Source: Synergistaceae bacterium
GTDB lineage: Bacteria; Synergistota; Synergistia; Synergistales; Aminobacteriaceae
NCBI GenBank assembly: GCA_031267575.1
Contig: JAIRYN010000008.1
Location: 1 to 64,000 of the forward strand
Direction: 5' to 3'
Length of the DNA: 64,000 nt
In this document: piece after piece, positions 1 to 9,879 of the stretch
How the letters are laid out: the number at the start of each line of letters is the position of its first letter
How positions within the stretch are numbered: position 1 is the first letter of the stretch
Notes under the pieces: model-generated
Seen by the model: the letters and a program-made list of their open reading frames with translations, nothing else
Databases searched by the model: none
Told to the model about the DNA's origin: nothing
Position numbers and translations under genes: made by a program

Positions 1-1997
1 TTGATGGCTACCTCAGTTAAGGTGTCGGAAGATGAGGCAATCGCTTCGATAGAAGCCAGTTGTTGTTCGATAGTGTCGCTTACCTCCGCGATGTTTTTTC
101 CGCTGATTTCCTCGATGTCACCGATGAGAGCGACAAGGTTCTGATTGTCGGAAGAAATTTTTTCGGCGGACGAAGATACTTCCTTTATCTGGCCAGACAA
201 AGAAAAGATCGATGAGACAATTCTAGAAAAAATTTTCCCCGCGGAATTGACGGCCTCAATGCTCGCCGTAACATCACTTTTTGCGGATTGCGCGGTTTCC
301 ACCGCCTGGGTCATTTTCTGTTCGTTGTTGGAAATGAGAAGCGCTATCTCTTGCACCGCTCGGCTTGAACTCTCCGCCAAACTACGAACCTCCTCAGCGA
401 CGACAGAAAAGCCTTTGCCGTACTGTCCGGCTCTAGCCGCTTCGATTGCGGCATTTAACGCCAGCAGGTTAGTCTGCCTGGCTATGGAGGAAATCAGGGT
501 CACGATTTCTCTTATCTCTTGATATCCCTCGGCAAGTTTCCTGACGGCGTCCTCCACAGCGGAGGAACCAGCGCTCACTTTCTGCACCTGGTCCATAGCT
601 TGCTTCACCACGTTCTGCCCCTCAGTCGCGCTTTCCGAAGTTTTCGACGCGATGGCGTGCACATCCAGGATCAGAGCCGTGACGCTTTGGGTAATGCCGG
701 ATATCTCGTTCGCGATGGAAAAGACGTTTTTCATCGAGTCGGCTTGTATTTTCGCGCGATCCGCGACCTCGACCATCGCCTGGCTCATTTTCTCGGCGTT
801 CTCGACGCAGTTTTGCGACTCAGCCTGAAATTCCACGCTGGAGGACGCCAATGTTTCGGCCTCGGACTTCACATTCGTTATGAGGTTGGACAAGTTCTTT
901 TTCATGACGGCAAACCCCTCTGCCAGTTCTCCTGCCTCGTCATTCGAATAGACGTTGAGCGGACGCTTTCTGAGGTCACCGTTTGCCATAGTGAGGCACT
1001 CGTCCCTGATCGTGGAAATGGGCCGAGTGACTTTCCTGCTGATAACGATGGTGCAAAAGAGAGCGAGGACGATAGACCCCATCGAGATAGCCGCCATAAC
1101 CTCAAAGAGCGTTACAACCTCCTTGTTGACTTCCGCGATCGGGGCCGCTATGCCTACAGCCCAGTGCTGCCCCCCCTGAAGATTGACGGGAACCAGCACG
1201 CAATCGTAATCAATACCGCGCAGGAAGTAATTTCCCCTTACCGCCTCAGTCCAGTTTAAAGAAACTTGCTTAAAGAGGGACAATAAATTGTCGTCAATCT
1301 CGTTGAAACCTAAGTTCATTGTCGGATCGACACGCTTCGAGCTGATGTTCAGCTTTCCGACAAATTCAGGAAACCGGGGATGGGAAATGATAAGCCCCGT
1401 TTTGTCCAGAATGCAGCCATAGCCGGTGTCTTTGAACTCGATATTCTCAATGAGCTTGTCCATCCTTTCCAAGTTATATGTTACTCCTAGCATTCCAGCA
1501 AACTCGTTGCCGTTCATAACGGGTTCACAAACGACGACCGATGTCTTCCCGGACGATCTCGCTACCAAAACGTCGGAAACGTAAGGTTTTTTTGTTTCCT
1601 TTACTTTATCGAAATATTCCCGTATGCCGGCATCGAATATCGTGTTGTTCGAGCGAAGCGCTTCACCGTCTGGCCAGGCGTAAAAAAGAACGTCGCACAG
1701 GGCTATTTTGTCGAACATTATGGACAGAATGGCTAGAATTTGTTCTTTATCCTTGCCCTCCTGTATGGGTTGCATGTTCGCTATGACTTTGAGATAGCCC
1801 GAAATCAAGTCCATATTGGCCTTGAGCTCTTCGGCGTAACGATAGCCAGTCGCGATAGCGGTTTCTATCGTGCTGGAGGTTAGAGCGTTTTTAGACAGTT
1901 TGTAACTCACGATCGACAGTACTAGAAAAGACACGATTACCATGGGAACAAGAGTAGCCAATAACTTCAATTGAATACTTTTTTTCTTGAATAACAT
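1..1997 (-). CDS. Methyl-accepting chemotaxis protein, 3' end cut by window
   Basis: This is a transmembrane chemoreceptor that would pass ligand binding to CheW/CheA. The start is the ATG at 1997, preceded by a GGTGAG ribosome site; 665 codons are visible and the reading frame is still open at base 1. A hydrophobic segment lies at about residues 12-31. A periplasmic region of about 250 residues follows, consistent with a dCache sensor. A second membrane segment lies near residue 295, then a HAMP region with the ATRPIS-like entry (here VTRPIS). The signalling tip is conserved, with the core [19 protein letters not shown] near residues 505-525 and the flank [13 protein letters not shown]. The ligand is unknown. 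The gene is divergent from the ABC-importer remnant at 2.2 kb, but nothing shows that they work together. Confidence 0.95.
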   Translation of the reverse strand, partial: MLFKKKSIQLKLLATLVPMVIVSFLVLSIVSYKLSKNALTSSTIETAIATGYRYAEELKANMDLISGYLKVIANMQPIQEGKDKEQILAILSIMFDKIALCDVLFYAWPDGEALRSNNTIFDAGIREYFDKVKETKKPYVSDVLVARSSGKTSVVVCEPVMNGNEFAGMLGVTYNLERMDKLIENIEFKDTGYGCILDKTGLIISHPRFPEFVGKLNISSKRVDPTMNLGFNEIDDNLLSLFKQVSLNWTEAVRGNYFLRGIDYDCVLVPVNLQGGQHWAVGIAAPIAEVNKEVVTLFEVMAAISMGSIVLALFCTIVISRKVTRPISTIRDECLTMANGDLRKRPLNVYSNDEAGELAEGFAVMKKNLSNLITNVKSEAETLASSSVEFQAESQNCVENAEKMSQAMVEVADRAKIQADSMKNVFSIANEISGITQSVTALILDVHAIASKTSESATEGQNVVKQAMDQVQKVSAGSSAVEDAVRKLAEGYQEIREIVTLISSIARQTNLLALNAAIEAARAGQYGKGFSVVAEEVRSLAESSSRAVQEIALLISNNEQKMTQAVETAQSAKSDVTASIEAVNSAGKIFSRIVSSIFSLSGQIKEVSSSAEKISSDNQNLVALIGDIEEISGKNIAEVSDTIEQQLASIEAIASSSDTLTEVAI

Positions 1998-2208
1998 GAT
2001 CTCACCTTTTCTGTATAATTTTAGGTAGTAGTTCAACGTATTGACGCACTTTTGACGCGCTTTCCTGAAAACACCGACATCAACGGTTGAAATCTACTCA
2101 ACACGTTCGGCCCATTATCCATTTTCAACACATCAAAACTTGTCTTTATAATATTACCCCTTTTTCTTTCATTATTACCTTTTTTATAATTTTCTAAAAA
2201 GATTAAAA

Positions 2209-2953
2209 TCGTTTATTCTGCTTGGGTGGGAGTTCTTCGAGAAACTTCATGAGAACCAGGCCCGTATCGGTAAGGGCTCCGGGCAGGTGGTGGACGACAC
2301 AGCCTCCGGCGAGTTGGCGGCGTCTCTCGCTGTAGACTATATCACTAACGACAAGATCTCGAAAGGCGCCCACATCGCGTTGTACTACCCCCCGGAACTC
2401 CTGATGGCGCCTAGCCCCGTCGCTATCTTCAAAGCGAGCCCCAACCTCGAAGCCGCTAAAAAGTTTGTCGATTACCTCCTTTCTCAGGAGGCACAAATTC
2501 TGATTGCGGGAGAGGGAACTTTGTCTGTCCGCACCGACGTGAAGAACCCCGAAGGCTTCATGCTTCCCAATGCATCCGACGCCCTGAAGCGCGCGATCAA
2601 GATTGACTACCTTCAGATGATGTCCACAAAAGAAGAGACGATCAAAAAATTCACAGACACGTTGCAAGGCACCCGAAGGCTTCATGCTTCCCGACGCGAT
2701 CAACGCCCTGAAGCGCGCGATCAAGATCGGCCATCTGCAGATGATATTCACAAAAGAAGAGATGATCCAAGAAGAGACGATAAAAAAGGAAGAGATGATC
2801 AAAAAGACGAAAGAAGGGACGATCAGAGAAGAGATGATAAAAGAGGAGATGATCAAAAAAGAGATGAAAGAAGGGACGATCAGAGAAGAGACGGTGACGA
2901 TAAAAGAAGAAACGGTTAAAAAATTCACGGGTATGTTGCAGGGCAGAGGATAA
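2209..2953 (+). pseudogene. 3' remnant of Fe(III)-type ABC substrate-binding protein
   Basis: Only the C-terminal half of an FbpA-like periplasmic binding protein remains. The readable part begins abruptly after AT-rich DNA with GWEFFEKLHENQARIGKGSG and continues through VVDDTASGELAAS and the family-typical LEAAKKFVDYLLSQEAQ. About 170 N-terminal residues and the signal peptide are missing. At 2551 a 124-bp tandem duplication begins; because 124 is not a multiple of three, the frame shifts between the copies. The second copy (frame ending in the stop at 2951-2953) is invaded by AAGAAGAG-type repeats before the terminal residues KKFTGMLQGRG. The remnant lies directly upstream of the cognate ATPase and permease genes, which look intact. 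The importer must therefore use a binding protein encoded elsewhere, or be inactive. Confidence 0.8.
2551..2935 (+). repeat. 124-bp tandem duplication with purine-rich repeat expansion
   Basis: The segment starting with GAAGGCTTCATGCTTCCC at 2551 recurs at 2675 (offset 124 bp). The second copy then carries roughly 170 bp of imperfect reiterations of AAGAAGAGATGATCAAA and GAAGGGACGATCAGAGAAG. The duplication breaks the frame of the binding-protein remnant. Confidence 0.85.
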
Positions 2954-3027
2954 AGTAAAATTTGGGGTTTCCCTGCTTTCACGTTTCTATGCTTTCACGT
3001 TTCTATATAGTGTGTCCAGGGCCTAAA

Positions 3028-3081
3028 TAATGGGTCCAGGGCCTGATGGCCTTGGCGGGTTTGGGCAGAGCCCAAGGTTTT
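3028..3081. repeat. REP-like extragenic palindrome cluster
   Basis: Read on the minus strand this contains GGGCTCTGCCC, then AAACCCGCCAAGG, then a CCCTGGACCC motif. The same order of motifs occurs at 12643-12684. It looks like a repetitive extragenic palindrome. Because it covers the ATG at 3046, it argues that the ATPase starts at 3112 instead. Confidence 0.5.
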
Positions 3082-3111
3082 TGTTTTTTGAGAGGACAGC
3101 CGGACAATATC

Positions 3112-4254
3112 ATGGACATTATAAAAATTGAAAGTATCGCTAAAAGTTACGGCAAACATCAGGTTCATAAGAACCTCGACTTGTCGATCCGGCGCGGCGA
3201 GTGTTTCACTCTGTTGGGTCCCTCCGGGTGCGGTAAGACGGTTCTGCTCCGCCTAATCGCCGGCTTTGAGACGCCCGACTCCGGGAAGATAAGCATCGGC
3301 GAAACTGTGGTTTCGGATCCTGGAAAGAACATCCATATTTCCCCCGACAGTCGAGGAATCGGCATGGTTTTTCAGGACTACGCCGTGTGGCCGCACATGA
3401 CGGTCTTCGACAACGTCGCTTACCCTCTCAAGCTGGCCCAAACCCCGAAAGACGAGCTGACAAAGAGAGTCATGGAAACCATCGGCCTGACGGGCATGAG
3501 CGGCCTGGAAAAGCGCCTGCCCTCCGAGCTTTCGGGCGGTCAACAACAGCGTGTGGCCTTGGCCCGCGCACTCGTCGCGCGCCCATCGCTCATGCTCCTA
3601 GACGAGCCTCTGAGCAATCTGGACGCCAACCTGAGAGAAGAAATGCGCTTCGAAATTAAAGAATTGCAGCATAAGCTTGATATTACGGTACTCTACGTCA
3701 CGCATGATCAAGAAGTCGCGCTCGCCATCTCCGACCGGATCGCCATTATGGATGGCTCTGGCCGCGTCCGGCAGACTGGCGCTCCCTGGGAAATTTTCGA
3801 ACAGCCTGCGGATCCTTTCGTGTTCAACTTCATGGGCATCGCCAACTTCGTTCCAGTACACGTTTCAGCAGAGCGCGAGGGCATGAGCTACCGCGTGGGA
3901 AACGGTACGCAGGTTATGCCGTGGATTCCTCCGACGGACTCCACGCCCAATTCGGGAGGGGTTGCGTCGGGATGGGTTGCGGGTTTCCGCCCTTCGGACG
4001 TGGAGATTGCTCGTGAGGGGGTTTCTGGAGAACAGCGTTCCGAGGGCTTGCGCGGCGTGGTTCGGCGGGCCAGCTTTTTAGGAGCCATGATAGATTACCT
4101 CATCGAGGTTGACGGCGCGAGCCTACGGACCGCACTGGAAACCCACGAGGCGCTGTCTAGAGGGTTGATGTTCGATGAGGGCGAAAGCTGCGTGGTGAGC
4201 TTTCGGAACCTGCTCTGGTTCGACGCCGGGACTTTGTCGGAGGTGAAGTCATGA
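3112..4254 (+). CDS. ABC transporter ATP-binding protein, Fe(III)/FbpC-like
   Basis: This is the cytoplasmic ATPase of a CUT1/FbpC-like importer, 380 residues. The Walker A motif is GPSGCGKT, the signature is LSGGQQQRVALARAL, the Walker B is LMLLDEPLSNLD, and the switch histidine lies in YVTHDQ. A C-terminal TOBE-like region follows (about residues 260-380). The start is placed at the ATG at 3112; the upstream ATG at 3046 lies in an extragenic palindrome and adds a non-conserved leader. The gene overlaps the permease by 4 bp (ATGA at 4251), so the two are translationally coupled. The substrate is probably ferric iron or a small anion; this is family-level inference only. Confidence 0.9.
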   Translation: MDIIKIESIAKSYGKHQVHKNLDLSIRRGECFTLLGPSGCGKTVLLRLIAGFETPDSGKISIGETVVSDPGKNIHISPDSRGIGMVFQDYAVWPHMTVFDNVAYPLKLAQTPKDELTKRVMETIGLTGMSGLEKRLPSELSGGQQQRVALARALVARPSLMLLDEPLSNLDANLREEMRFEIKELQHKLDITVLYVTHDQEVALAISDRIAIMDGSGRVRQTGAPWEIFEQPADPFVFNFMGIANFVPVHVSAEREGMSYRVGNGTQVMPWIPPTDSTPNSGGVASGWVAGFRPSDVEIAREGVSGEQRSEGLRGVVRRASFLGAMIDYLIEVDGASLRTALETHEALSRGLMFDEGESCVVSFRNLLWFDAGTLSEVKS

Positions 4255-5942
4255 ACAGCATTGAGCGGCGCCGTGACTTCGGAACGGCACAGATTATTCT
4301 TTTCCTGTCCGTCGCTATACTGGTGGTGGTGGTGGCGGTTCCGGTTTTACTCATCTTTTTCAACGCCTTCTGGGTGAACGGGGAGTTCAACATCCGGGAC
4401 GTCGCCCGAATCATCCAGGAGCCGGATACATGGCAGGCTCTCGTCAACTCTCTGATCATTGCGACGGGAACGACCATCGGTAGCACGATTGTCGGAACTT
4501 TTTTCGCCTGGTTGGTGACGCGCACAGATCTTCCGTACAAACGTTTCATGAAAAGCATGTTTCTCGTGCCTTTCATGTTGCCGTCCTTCATCGGCGCGCT
4601 CGCGTGGAAAATGCTGCTCTCACCCAGAGCGGGCTTCATCAACCGTTTTTTCATGACTCAGTTGGGGTTCGACGGACCGATTTTCAACATTTACAGCTAT
4701 ATGGGGATTATTCTGGTCGAGGTCATGTATCTCTTCCCCTTCGTTTTCATTCAGGTCTGCGGCGCTCTCGAACGCATGGACCCGACACTGGAGGAATCGG
4801 CTCGTATCTCCGGAGCGGGGCTTTTCACCATCACGCGGAAGATCACGATCCCGCTGGTGATGCCCAGTATTCTTTCGGGGGCGCTTCTCATCATGCTCTA
4901 CTCGATGGCGCACTTCGGAACCGTTGCGGTGCTTGGAATCGAAAACGGCATTTTCAACATTCCGACGCTCATTTATCAGCGTATCCACCAGAGCGGGGGA
5001 AATTTCGCGTCCATCCGCACCGGGACGGTGCTCGCCACGGCGCTTGTCATTTCAGCTGCCCTCATCCTTTGGCTTCAGGGTAAAATCCTAAACCATGGCC
5101 ACTACCAGATCATCGCGGGCAAAAGTTTCCGCCCAATGGAACTCAAGCTTCGCGCTCTGCGTTTTCCCCTGCTTCTCTTTTGTGTCGTCTACATCGGTTT
5201 CACCATCGTGCTACCGACCGTGGTCATCTTCCTGGTGGGTGGGCTCAGGACCTACGGGCTGCCCTTCACGTGGGAAAACCTCTCGCTGGACAATTACAAG
5301 TTCGTCCTCTTCAATTACAAACTCACGAAGGACGCCATCTGGAACAGCGTGACACTGGGTTTCTCCGCGGCGGTCATCACCATGTTCGCGGGGGTTATGA
5401 TCTCCTACGTTATCGTGAAGATGAAGGTGCGCGGCAAGGGGATTCTGGAATTTTTGGGGATGCTGCCGTTCTCCGTGCCCGGCTCCGTCATCGCCTTGGG
5501 CGTTATCCTCGCCTGGAGCGGCAAATACGGCGTGAACCTCTACAACACCGTATGGATCATCCTCGTGGCCTACATTGCCCGCTACATGGCCTTCTCGCTC
5601 AGGGCGAACAGCGCGGCTCTCGAACAGGTGCACGATTCGCTGATGGAGGCCGCCCGCGTTTGCGGGGCAACGATGTGGCAAACGCTAAAGGACATCGTGC
5701 TGCCCCTCGTGCGGCCGGGCATGATCGCGGCCTTTTTCCTTATTTTTCTGCCGTCGTTGCGAGAACTTACGGTGTCCATCATGCTTTACGCGCCCACAAC
5801 GCGCACCATCGGAGTGGCCATCTACACGCTGAACGAAGATGGGGAGACCGTCCGGTCGGCGGCGCTGGCGGGCATTGCCCTGATCCTCATCGTTGTTGGT
5901 CAGACACTGATCAACCGTTTTGCCGAGAAAGGCAGGGAATAA
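4251..5942 (+). CDS. Fused two-domain ABC permease, FbpB-like
   Basis: This inner-membrane permease has 563 residues. Two homologous binding-protein-dependent transport (BPD) domains are joined in one chain, which is the usual FbpB/SfuB layout. About twelve hydrophobic segments are visible. The EAA-type coupling loops are recognisable as LEESARISGAGLFTITRKITIPL (first half, near residue 180) and LMEAARVCGATMWQTLKDIVLPL (second half, near residue 465). It lies between two ATPase genes, overlapping the first by 4 bp and ending 4 bp before the second. A single chain already supplies both transmembrane halves, so the two ATPases could form a heterodimer beneath it. Confidence 0.92.
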   Translation: MNSIERRRDFGTAQIILFLSVAILVVVVAVPVLLIFFNAFWVNGEFNIRDVARIIQEPDTWQALVNSLIIATGTTIGSTIVGTFFAWLVTRTDLPYKRFMKSMFLVPFMLPSFIGALAWKMLLSPRAGFINRFFMTQLGFDGPIFNIYSYMGIILVEVMYLFPFVFIQVCGALERMDPTLEESARISGAGLFTITRKITIPLVMPSILSGALLIMLYSMAHFGTVAVLGIENGIFNIPTLIYQRIHQSGGNFASIRTGTVLATALVISAALILWLQGKILNHGHYQIIAGKSFRPMELKLRALRFPLLLFCVVYIGFTIVLPTVVIFLVGGLRTYGLPFTWENLSLDNYKFVLFNYKLTKDAIWNSVTLGFSAAVITMFAGVMISYVIVKMKVRGKGILEFLGMLPFSVPGSVIALGVILAWSGKYGVNLYNTVWIILVAYIARYMAFSLRANSAALEQVHDSLMEAARVCGATMWQTLKDIVLPLVRPGMIAAFFLIFLPSLRELTVSIMLYAPTTRTIGVAIYTLNEDGETVRSAALAGIALILIVVGQTLINRFAEKGRE

Positions 5943-5946
5943 CCTT

Positions 5947-7029
5947 ATGTCCCATGTGCGACTGGTGAATGTGACGAAACGTTTCGGCTCTGTGACCGCC
6001 GTGGACTCGCTAAACATGGAAATCGAAAAGGGAGAGTGTTTTTCCATGCTGGGTCCCTCCGGCTGCGGTAAGACGACGACCCTGCGCATGGTGGCGGGCT
6101 TCGAAGATCTGAACGACGGAGAAATTCATGTCGGTGAACGCTTGATCTCCTCCCCAAAGAAAAACTACTACCTACCTCCAGAAAAACGCGATTTTGGCAT
6201 GGTGTTTCAGGCTTTCGCCGTGTGGCCGCACCTGTCGGTCTACGAGAACGTGGCTTTTCCGCTGCGTATTCGCAAACTTCCGACTTCGGAGATCGAAAAA
6301 CGCGCAAAGGATGCCCTCGCGTCAACCAACTTGACGGGGGCCGCGAGCGACAGCCCGGCGAACCTCTCCGGTGGCGGCAAGCAGCGCGTGGCTCTGGCCC
6401 GAGCTCTAGCGATCAACCCAGACGTAATGCTTCTGGATGAGCCTCTTTCGAGCCTCGACCCTCACTTGCGCGAGGAAATGCGCTTTGAAATCAAAGACTT
6501 GCAGCGCAAATACGGCTTTTCTATTATCTACGTAACCCATGATCAATCCGAGGCGATGGCCCTCTCCGACCGCATCCTCGTAATGAAGCTCGGCGTCGCG
6601 CAACAGATTGCCACGCCGCTGGAGGTCTACAACAACCCAGCAAACAAGTTCGTGTTCAGCTTCATCGGGCTCTCCAATTTTCTAGAGGTTGTCCGGTCCG
6701 GCGACAGCGTCGCTCTTCGCGAAGGTAGTGCCCTGCCATCGGAATTGGTTCCACCGAAACTGATCCCAGGCTGCGCGGATGAGAACGCAAAAACTTTCTT
6801 GCTGGCGAGCCGACCGTCGGAGATTGATTTCGTCGGTGAGGGTGGGTTGAGGGGGGTTGTCACCCGCAGGGCTTTCTTGGGGGAGATCGTCGATTATCGG
6901 GTTGAGATCGACGGTCAGGAGACGCGCGTCCAGAAGGGCCGCCGCGCTCCCGGACCGGAGGTGGGCGAGACTTGTGGCCTGCGACTGCTCCGTCCTTTCT
7001 GGTTTGCCGAAGACAAAGATTCAAGATAA
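5947..7029 (+). CDS. Second ABC transporter ATP-binding protein, FbpC-like
   Basis: This ATPase has 360 residues. The start is the ATG at 5947, four bases after the permease stop and preceded by GGCAGGGAA; the in-frame ATG at 5920 lies inside the permease gene. Walker A is GPSGCGKT, Walker B is VMLLDEPLSSLD and the switch region is YVTHDQSEA. The signature is unusual: it reads LSGGGKQRVALARAL, so the Gln of LSGGQ is replaced by Gly. The partner ATPase at 3112 keeps LSGGQ. It resembles that partner strongly in its N-terminal half, which suggests an old duplication. Heterodimer formation is inference. Confidence 0.9.
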   Translation: MSHVRLVNVTKRFGSVTAVDSLNMEIEKGECFSMLGPSGCGKTTTLRMVAGFEDLNDGEIHVGERLISSPKKNYYLPPEKRDFGMVFQAFAVWPHLSVYENVAFPLRIRKLPTSEIEKRAKDALASTNLTGAASDSPANLSGGGKQRVALARALAINPDVMLLDEPLSSLDPHLREEMRFEIKDLQRKYGFSIIYVTHDQSEAMALSDRILVMKLGVAQQIATPLEVYNNPANKFVFSFIGLSNFLEVVRSGDSVALREGSALPSELVPPKLIPGCADENAKTFLLASRPSEIDFVGEGGLRGVVTRRAFLGEIVDYRVEIDGQETRVQKGRRAPGPEVGETCGLRLLRPFWFAEDKDSR

Positions 7030-7215
7030 TCGTTCAGATAATCGTGCAAGATAATCGTGCAAGATAATCGTGCAATAATCATTCAAACCCCCAATGCTAA
7101 CGCCCTTCTGATAGGGTTTTTCGCTAGGGGGTTTCATCCCATGTTCCTTATATCCCTTCATCATATCCCTTTATCATATCCCTTTATCGCTAACAACATA
7201 TCCCTTCATCGCTAA
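7017..7215. repeat. Intergenic tandem repeats after the ABC operon
   Basis: A 15-bp unit, AAGATAATCGTGCAA, is repeated about four times from 7020 to 7075. From 7140 to 7205 there are repeats of ATATCCCTT(C/T)ATC. Between them, AAACCCCC near 7084 and GGGGGTTT near 7126 could form a long-range hairpin between the convergent ATPase and abrB-like genes. Confidence 0.7.
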
Positions 7216-8291
7216 GAACCCGCCAAAGGCAGGACAATCCACGGGTATAACGTAACGATACCAACAATACGGGCCGTGTGAAATACGGACGCGGTGAGCG
7301 GGTCAGCCCCAACCTCCTCGGCGAACGAGGCAATCTGGCTCAAGCCGGCCGGAGCGGCACAGAGAAGGCACGTCGTCAGGCTCCAATCCGACGTTTTATA
7401 AAGCAAAATGGCCAGCAGGGTACAACCGAGCAGCATAACAAAAGTTACAACAATAGCCGGGACGAACAGAGCGCCGAGCTGTTCGGCTATTTGCGGCGTT
7501 ATTCGCTCGCCGGTCACGAGGCCGAGCCCGATCTGCGCCATGAGGCGGATCCGATCATCAAATCGATACCGTTTGCCCCAGAGCAGAGCCAGCCCTCCTC
7601 CGACAAGCATTGCTCCCAACATGCCCCCCGTGGGAATTTTAAGCCACGCCGCGAACGCTCCCCCTACGAAGGCCAAGGGAACCAGCTTCAGATAATCCTG
7701 TTTCGCGAAAAACGCGAGAGACGTACCCTTCGCCGCATTATTCGAGCTACGCGACTCTTGGGAGATGCCCGTGATTTTTTCGGCTACGAGAGCGAGATAA
7801 GGGATCAACGCCACGAAGGTGACGACTCTGAAAAGCTGGACAAACGCTATAACAGAGATGGACGCGTCGATAGACATACCGAAGACAACCATTTCCGCGA
7901 TTCCTCCCGCTGCGCCGCTGATGAGCGAGGTCGCGAGGTCTAGGCCGCTCATGAGACGCATCGACAATCCGCATATCAGAGACAAAAGCAGCATCCCCAC
8001 TGTTTGAATCGCCACGGGCATGATCATGCGTAGCATCCGTTTGGCAACTGCCCTATCGATCTGACGCCCTATCGAGATGCCGATCAAAACGTTAGCGACG
8101 AACGAAACGGGTCTCGTATTCAATGGAGGATACAAGCCGGTTACGCTCAAAGCTCCTGTTGCCACCATGGAGCCCAACAACGCCGGATTGGGAACCCGCA
8201 AAAGCCGAAAGACAAAATAACCGACGGCACCCACCATAAACGCGACACAAAAAGCGACGACCTGTCCTCCTGGAAATCCCAATACTCTCAC
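7212..8291 (-). CDS. AbrB-family integral membrane protein
   Basis: This predicted membrane protein has 359 residues and about ten hydrophobic segments in two repeated halves. The repeats NPALLGSMVATGALSVTG (first half) and TGGMLGAMLVGGGLALLWG (second half) match the AbrB duplication family (PF05145, COG3180), once annotated as an ammonia-monooxygenase-like protein. Its biochemical role is not established. It is the last gene of the minus-strand cluster that starts with the GntR regulator at 18.5 kb, 73 bp after tctA. Members of this family often sit next to tripartite tricarboxylate transporters, which suggests an accessory role in transport. Confidence 0.85.
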   Translation of the reverse strand: MRVLGFPGGQVVAFCVAFMVGAVGYFVFRLLRVPNPALLGSMVATGALSVTGLYPPLNTRPVSFVANVLIGISIGRQIDRAVAKRMLRMIMPVAIQTVGMLLLSLICGLSMRLMSGLDLATSLISGAAGGIAEMVVFGMSIDASISVIAFVQLFRVVTFVALIPYLALVAEKITGISQESRSSNNAAKGTSLAFFAKQDYLKLVPLAFVGGAFAAWLKIPTGGMLGAMLVGGGLALLWGKRYRFDDRIRLMAQIGLGLVTGERITPQIAEQLGALFVPAIVVTFVMLLGCTLLAILLYKTSDWSLTTCLLCAAPAGLSQIASFAEEVGADPLTASVFHTARIVGIVTLYPWIVLPLAGS

Positions 8292-8328
8292 ACCCCCACG
8301 CTAATCTTACACCATCTCAATTAACACC

Positions 8329-8357
8329 GCAGCCCCCCGACTGAGCCGGAGGGCTGC
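8329..8357 (-). terminator. Hairpin between tctA and the abrB-like gene
   Basis: GCAGCCC (8329-8335) pairs with GGGCTGC (8351-8357), in the 73-bp gap after the tctA stop. There is no clear T-run on the minus strand, so it may only attenuate transcription or stabilise the upstream message. Confidence 0.4.
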
Positions 8358-8364
8358 AAGTAAT

Positions 8365-9864
8365 TCAATACGTTTTCGAGACCACGAATTTTTTGCGCAA
8401 CGGTTGTAAAAACGGTAAAAGAAGAGACAGCAGAGCGATCAATACGAGAACTATCGTAATTTTCGAGTTGGTAAAGACCCCCATGTAGCTACCGTTTGTC
8501 AGTATGAGAGCCCGCCTCAAGTTTGCCTCCATGATGAAACCCAGAACAAACCCCAAAACTGTTGCCGCGTGGGGCAGCTTGAATTTACGCATACATAATC
8601 CAAGAATGCCGCACAAAAGTGCGACTAGAACATCGAAACGCTCGGCGTTGAACGAATACGCCCCGGTGAACACCAGAGTGATGATGGCGGCGAAAAGAGC
8701 CGGCTTCGAGATACTCGTGAGCTTGATCGCGCCCTTGATACAGACGACGCCCACGAAAAACATCAAGATATTGGCGACGAGCAGGGACGAAAAGATGCCA
8801 TAGGGAATTTCGGGATGGTCAATGAAGAGCATGGGACCCGGCCTGACGTTGTGGATCATCAGCGCACCCAGCATGATGGCTGTGGAATTGGAACCAGGGA
8901 TACCCAAGGCCAGCAAAGGAACCATCGCGCCGCCCGTGACGGCGTTGTTGGCGGCTTCCGGAGCGGCCACTCCCACAGGATTGCCCTTGCCAAAGGAGTC
9001 GGGGTCTTTGCTTGTTTTTTTGAACCAACTGTAAGAGATGAACGACGCTACCGTAGCGCCAGCGCCCGGCATCGCGCCTACGATAACCCCTATGATCGAC
9101 GACAGGACATTGGTCTTGTCGTACTTTCTCAAGGTCTTCCACGTCGGCATGGAAGTGTCGCTTTTTTCGTCGAAAACATAGGTGTCCTTGATGTCAAAGT
9201 TCTGCGCCTGCTGCAAGACCTCCGATATGGCGAAAAGTCCCATCATGAGGGCGACCATCTCCAACCCGTCGGAAAGGTTCATGGAGCCAAAAGTAAATCT
9301 GGGCGAACCGGCAAACGGGTCGAATCCAATACATGAGAGCAGAATACCCAGAAGCCCGGCCCATATTCCTTTGAGAATGTTGTCCTCCCCCAAAGAACAA
9401 ATCAAGGTGAGCCCCACCAACGCCAGCATGAAGTACTCTGCCGGCCCGAAGGCCAGCGCTATCGAAGCCAGCGGTATCGCCAGCAGCATAAGGGAAATCG
9501 CGCCGAAGAGCCCGCCGAATACGGACGAGTAGAGCGACAGATAAAGAGCGAGTCCGGTTTCCCCCTTTTTGTGCATCTCGAATCCGTCGAACACCGTCGC
9601 GGCGGCGGCGTTTGTCCCCGGCGTTCCGATCAGGATAGCCGGTATTGAACCGCCATATTCGCCGCCGCAGTAAACACCGCCCAGCATCATCACCGCGATG
9701 TGAGGCTCCATTCCCCAGGTAAACGGTAGCAGAAGGGCCATAGCGATCGTGGCGTTGATGCCGGGAATGATCCCGCCGATGGTACCCCATATGACCCCCA
9801 CGAAGATGGCGAGGATAGCCTCCCAGGAGCAAAGCGCGTTTATGCTGATAAGAAAGTTTTCCAT
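8365..9864 (-). CDS. tctA: Tripartite tricarboxylate transporter, large permease TctA
   Basis: This is the large membrane subunit of a TTT-family uptake system, 499 residues, about 12 membrane segments. The family signature GGSIPAILIGTPGT lies near residue 70 and a second conserved glycine/proline-rich motif, PLLALGIPGSNSTA, near residue 320. It follows tctB by 15 bp and acts with TctB and the periplasmic TctC to import a tricarboxylate or related organic acid using an ion gradient. The position beside aconitase-family and flavoenzyme genes suggests that the substrate feeds those enzymes. Confidence 0.95.
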   Translation of the reverse strand: MENFLISINALCSWEAILAIFVGVIWGTIGGIIPGINATIAMALLLPFTWGMEPHIAVMMLGGVYCGGEYGGSIPAILIGTPGTNAAAATVFDGFEMHKKGETGLALYLSLYSSVFGGLFGAISLMLLAIPLASIALAFGPAEYFMLALVGLTLICSLGEDNILKGIWAGLLGILLSCIGFDPFAGSPRFTFGSMNLSDGLEMVALMMGLFAISEVLQQAQNFDIKDTYVFDEKSDTSMPTWKTLRKYDKTNVLSSIIGVIVGAMPGAGATVASFISYSWFKKTSKDPDSFGKGNPVGVAAPEAANNAVTGGAMVPLLALGIPGSNSTAIMLGALMIHNVRPGPMLFIDHPEIPYGIFSSLLVANILMFFVGVVCIKGAIKLTSISKPALFAAIITLVFTGAYSFNAERFDVLVALLCGILGLCMRKFKLPHAATVLGFVLGFIMEANLRRALILTNGSYMGVFTNSKITIVLVLIALLSLLLPFLQPLRKKFVVSKTY

Positions 9865-9879
9865 GACCTTACCCCGCTT

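Noticed and set aside
519-1259. 246-residue plus-strand reading frame
   Set aside because: It is antisense to the chemoreceptor, whose signalling tip and HAMP motifs are unmistakable in the other strand. The frame is histidine/arginine-rich and matches no family.
2203-2982. 259-residue minus-strand frame over the binding-protein remnant
   Set aside because: Its isoleucine/serine-rich start is the complement of the purine-rich repeats. The plus strand carries recognisable binding-protein sequence.
3046-3111. Upstream ATG start for the first FbpC-like ATPase
   Set aside because: The segment is a REP-like palindrome found also at 12.6 kb, and the added residues are not typical for the family.
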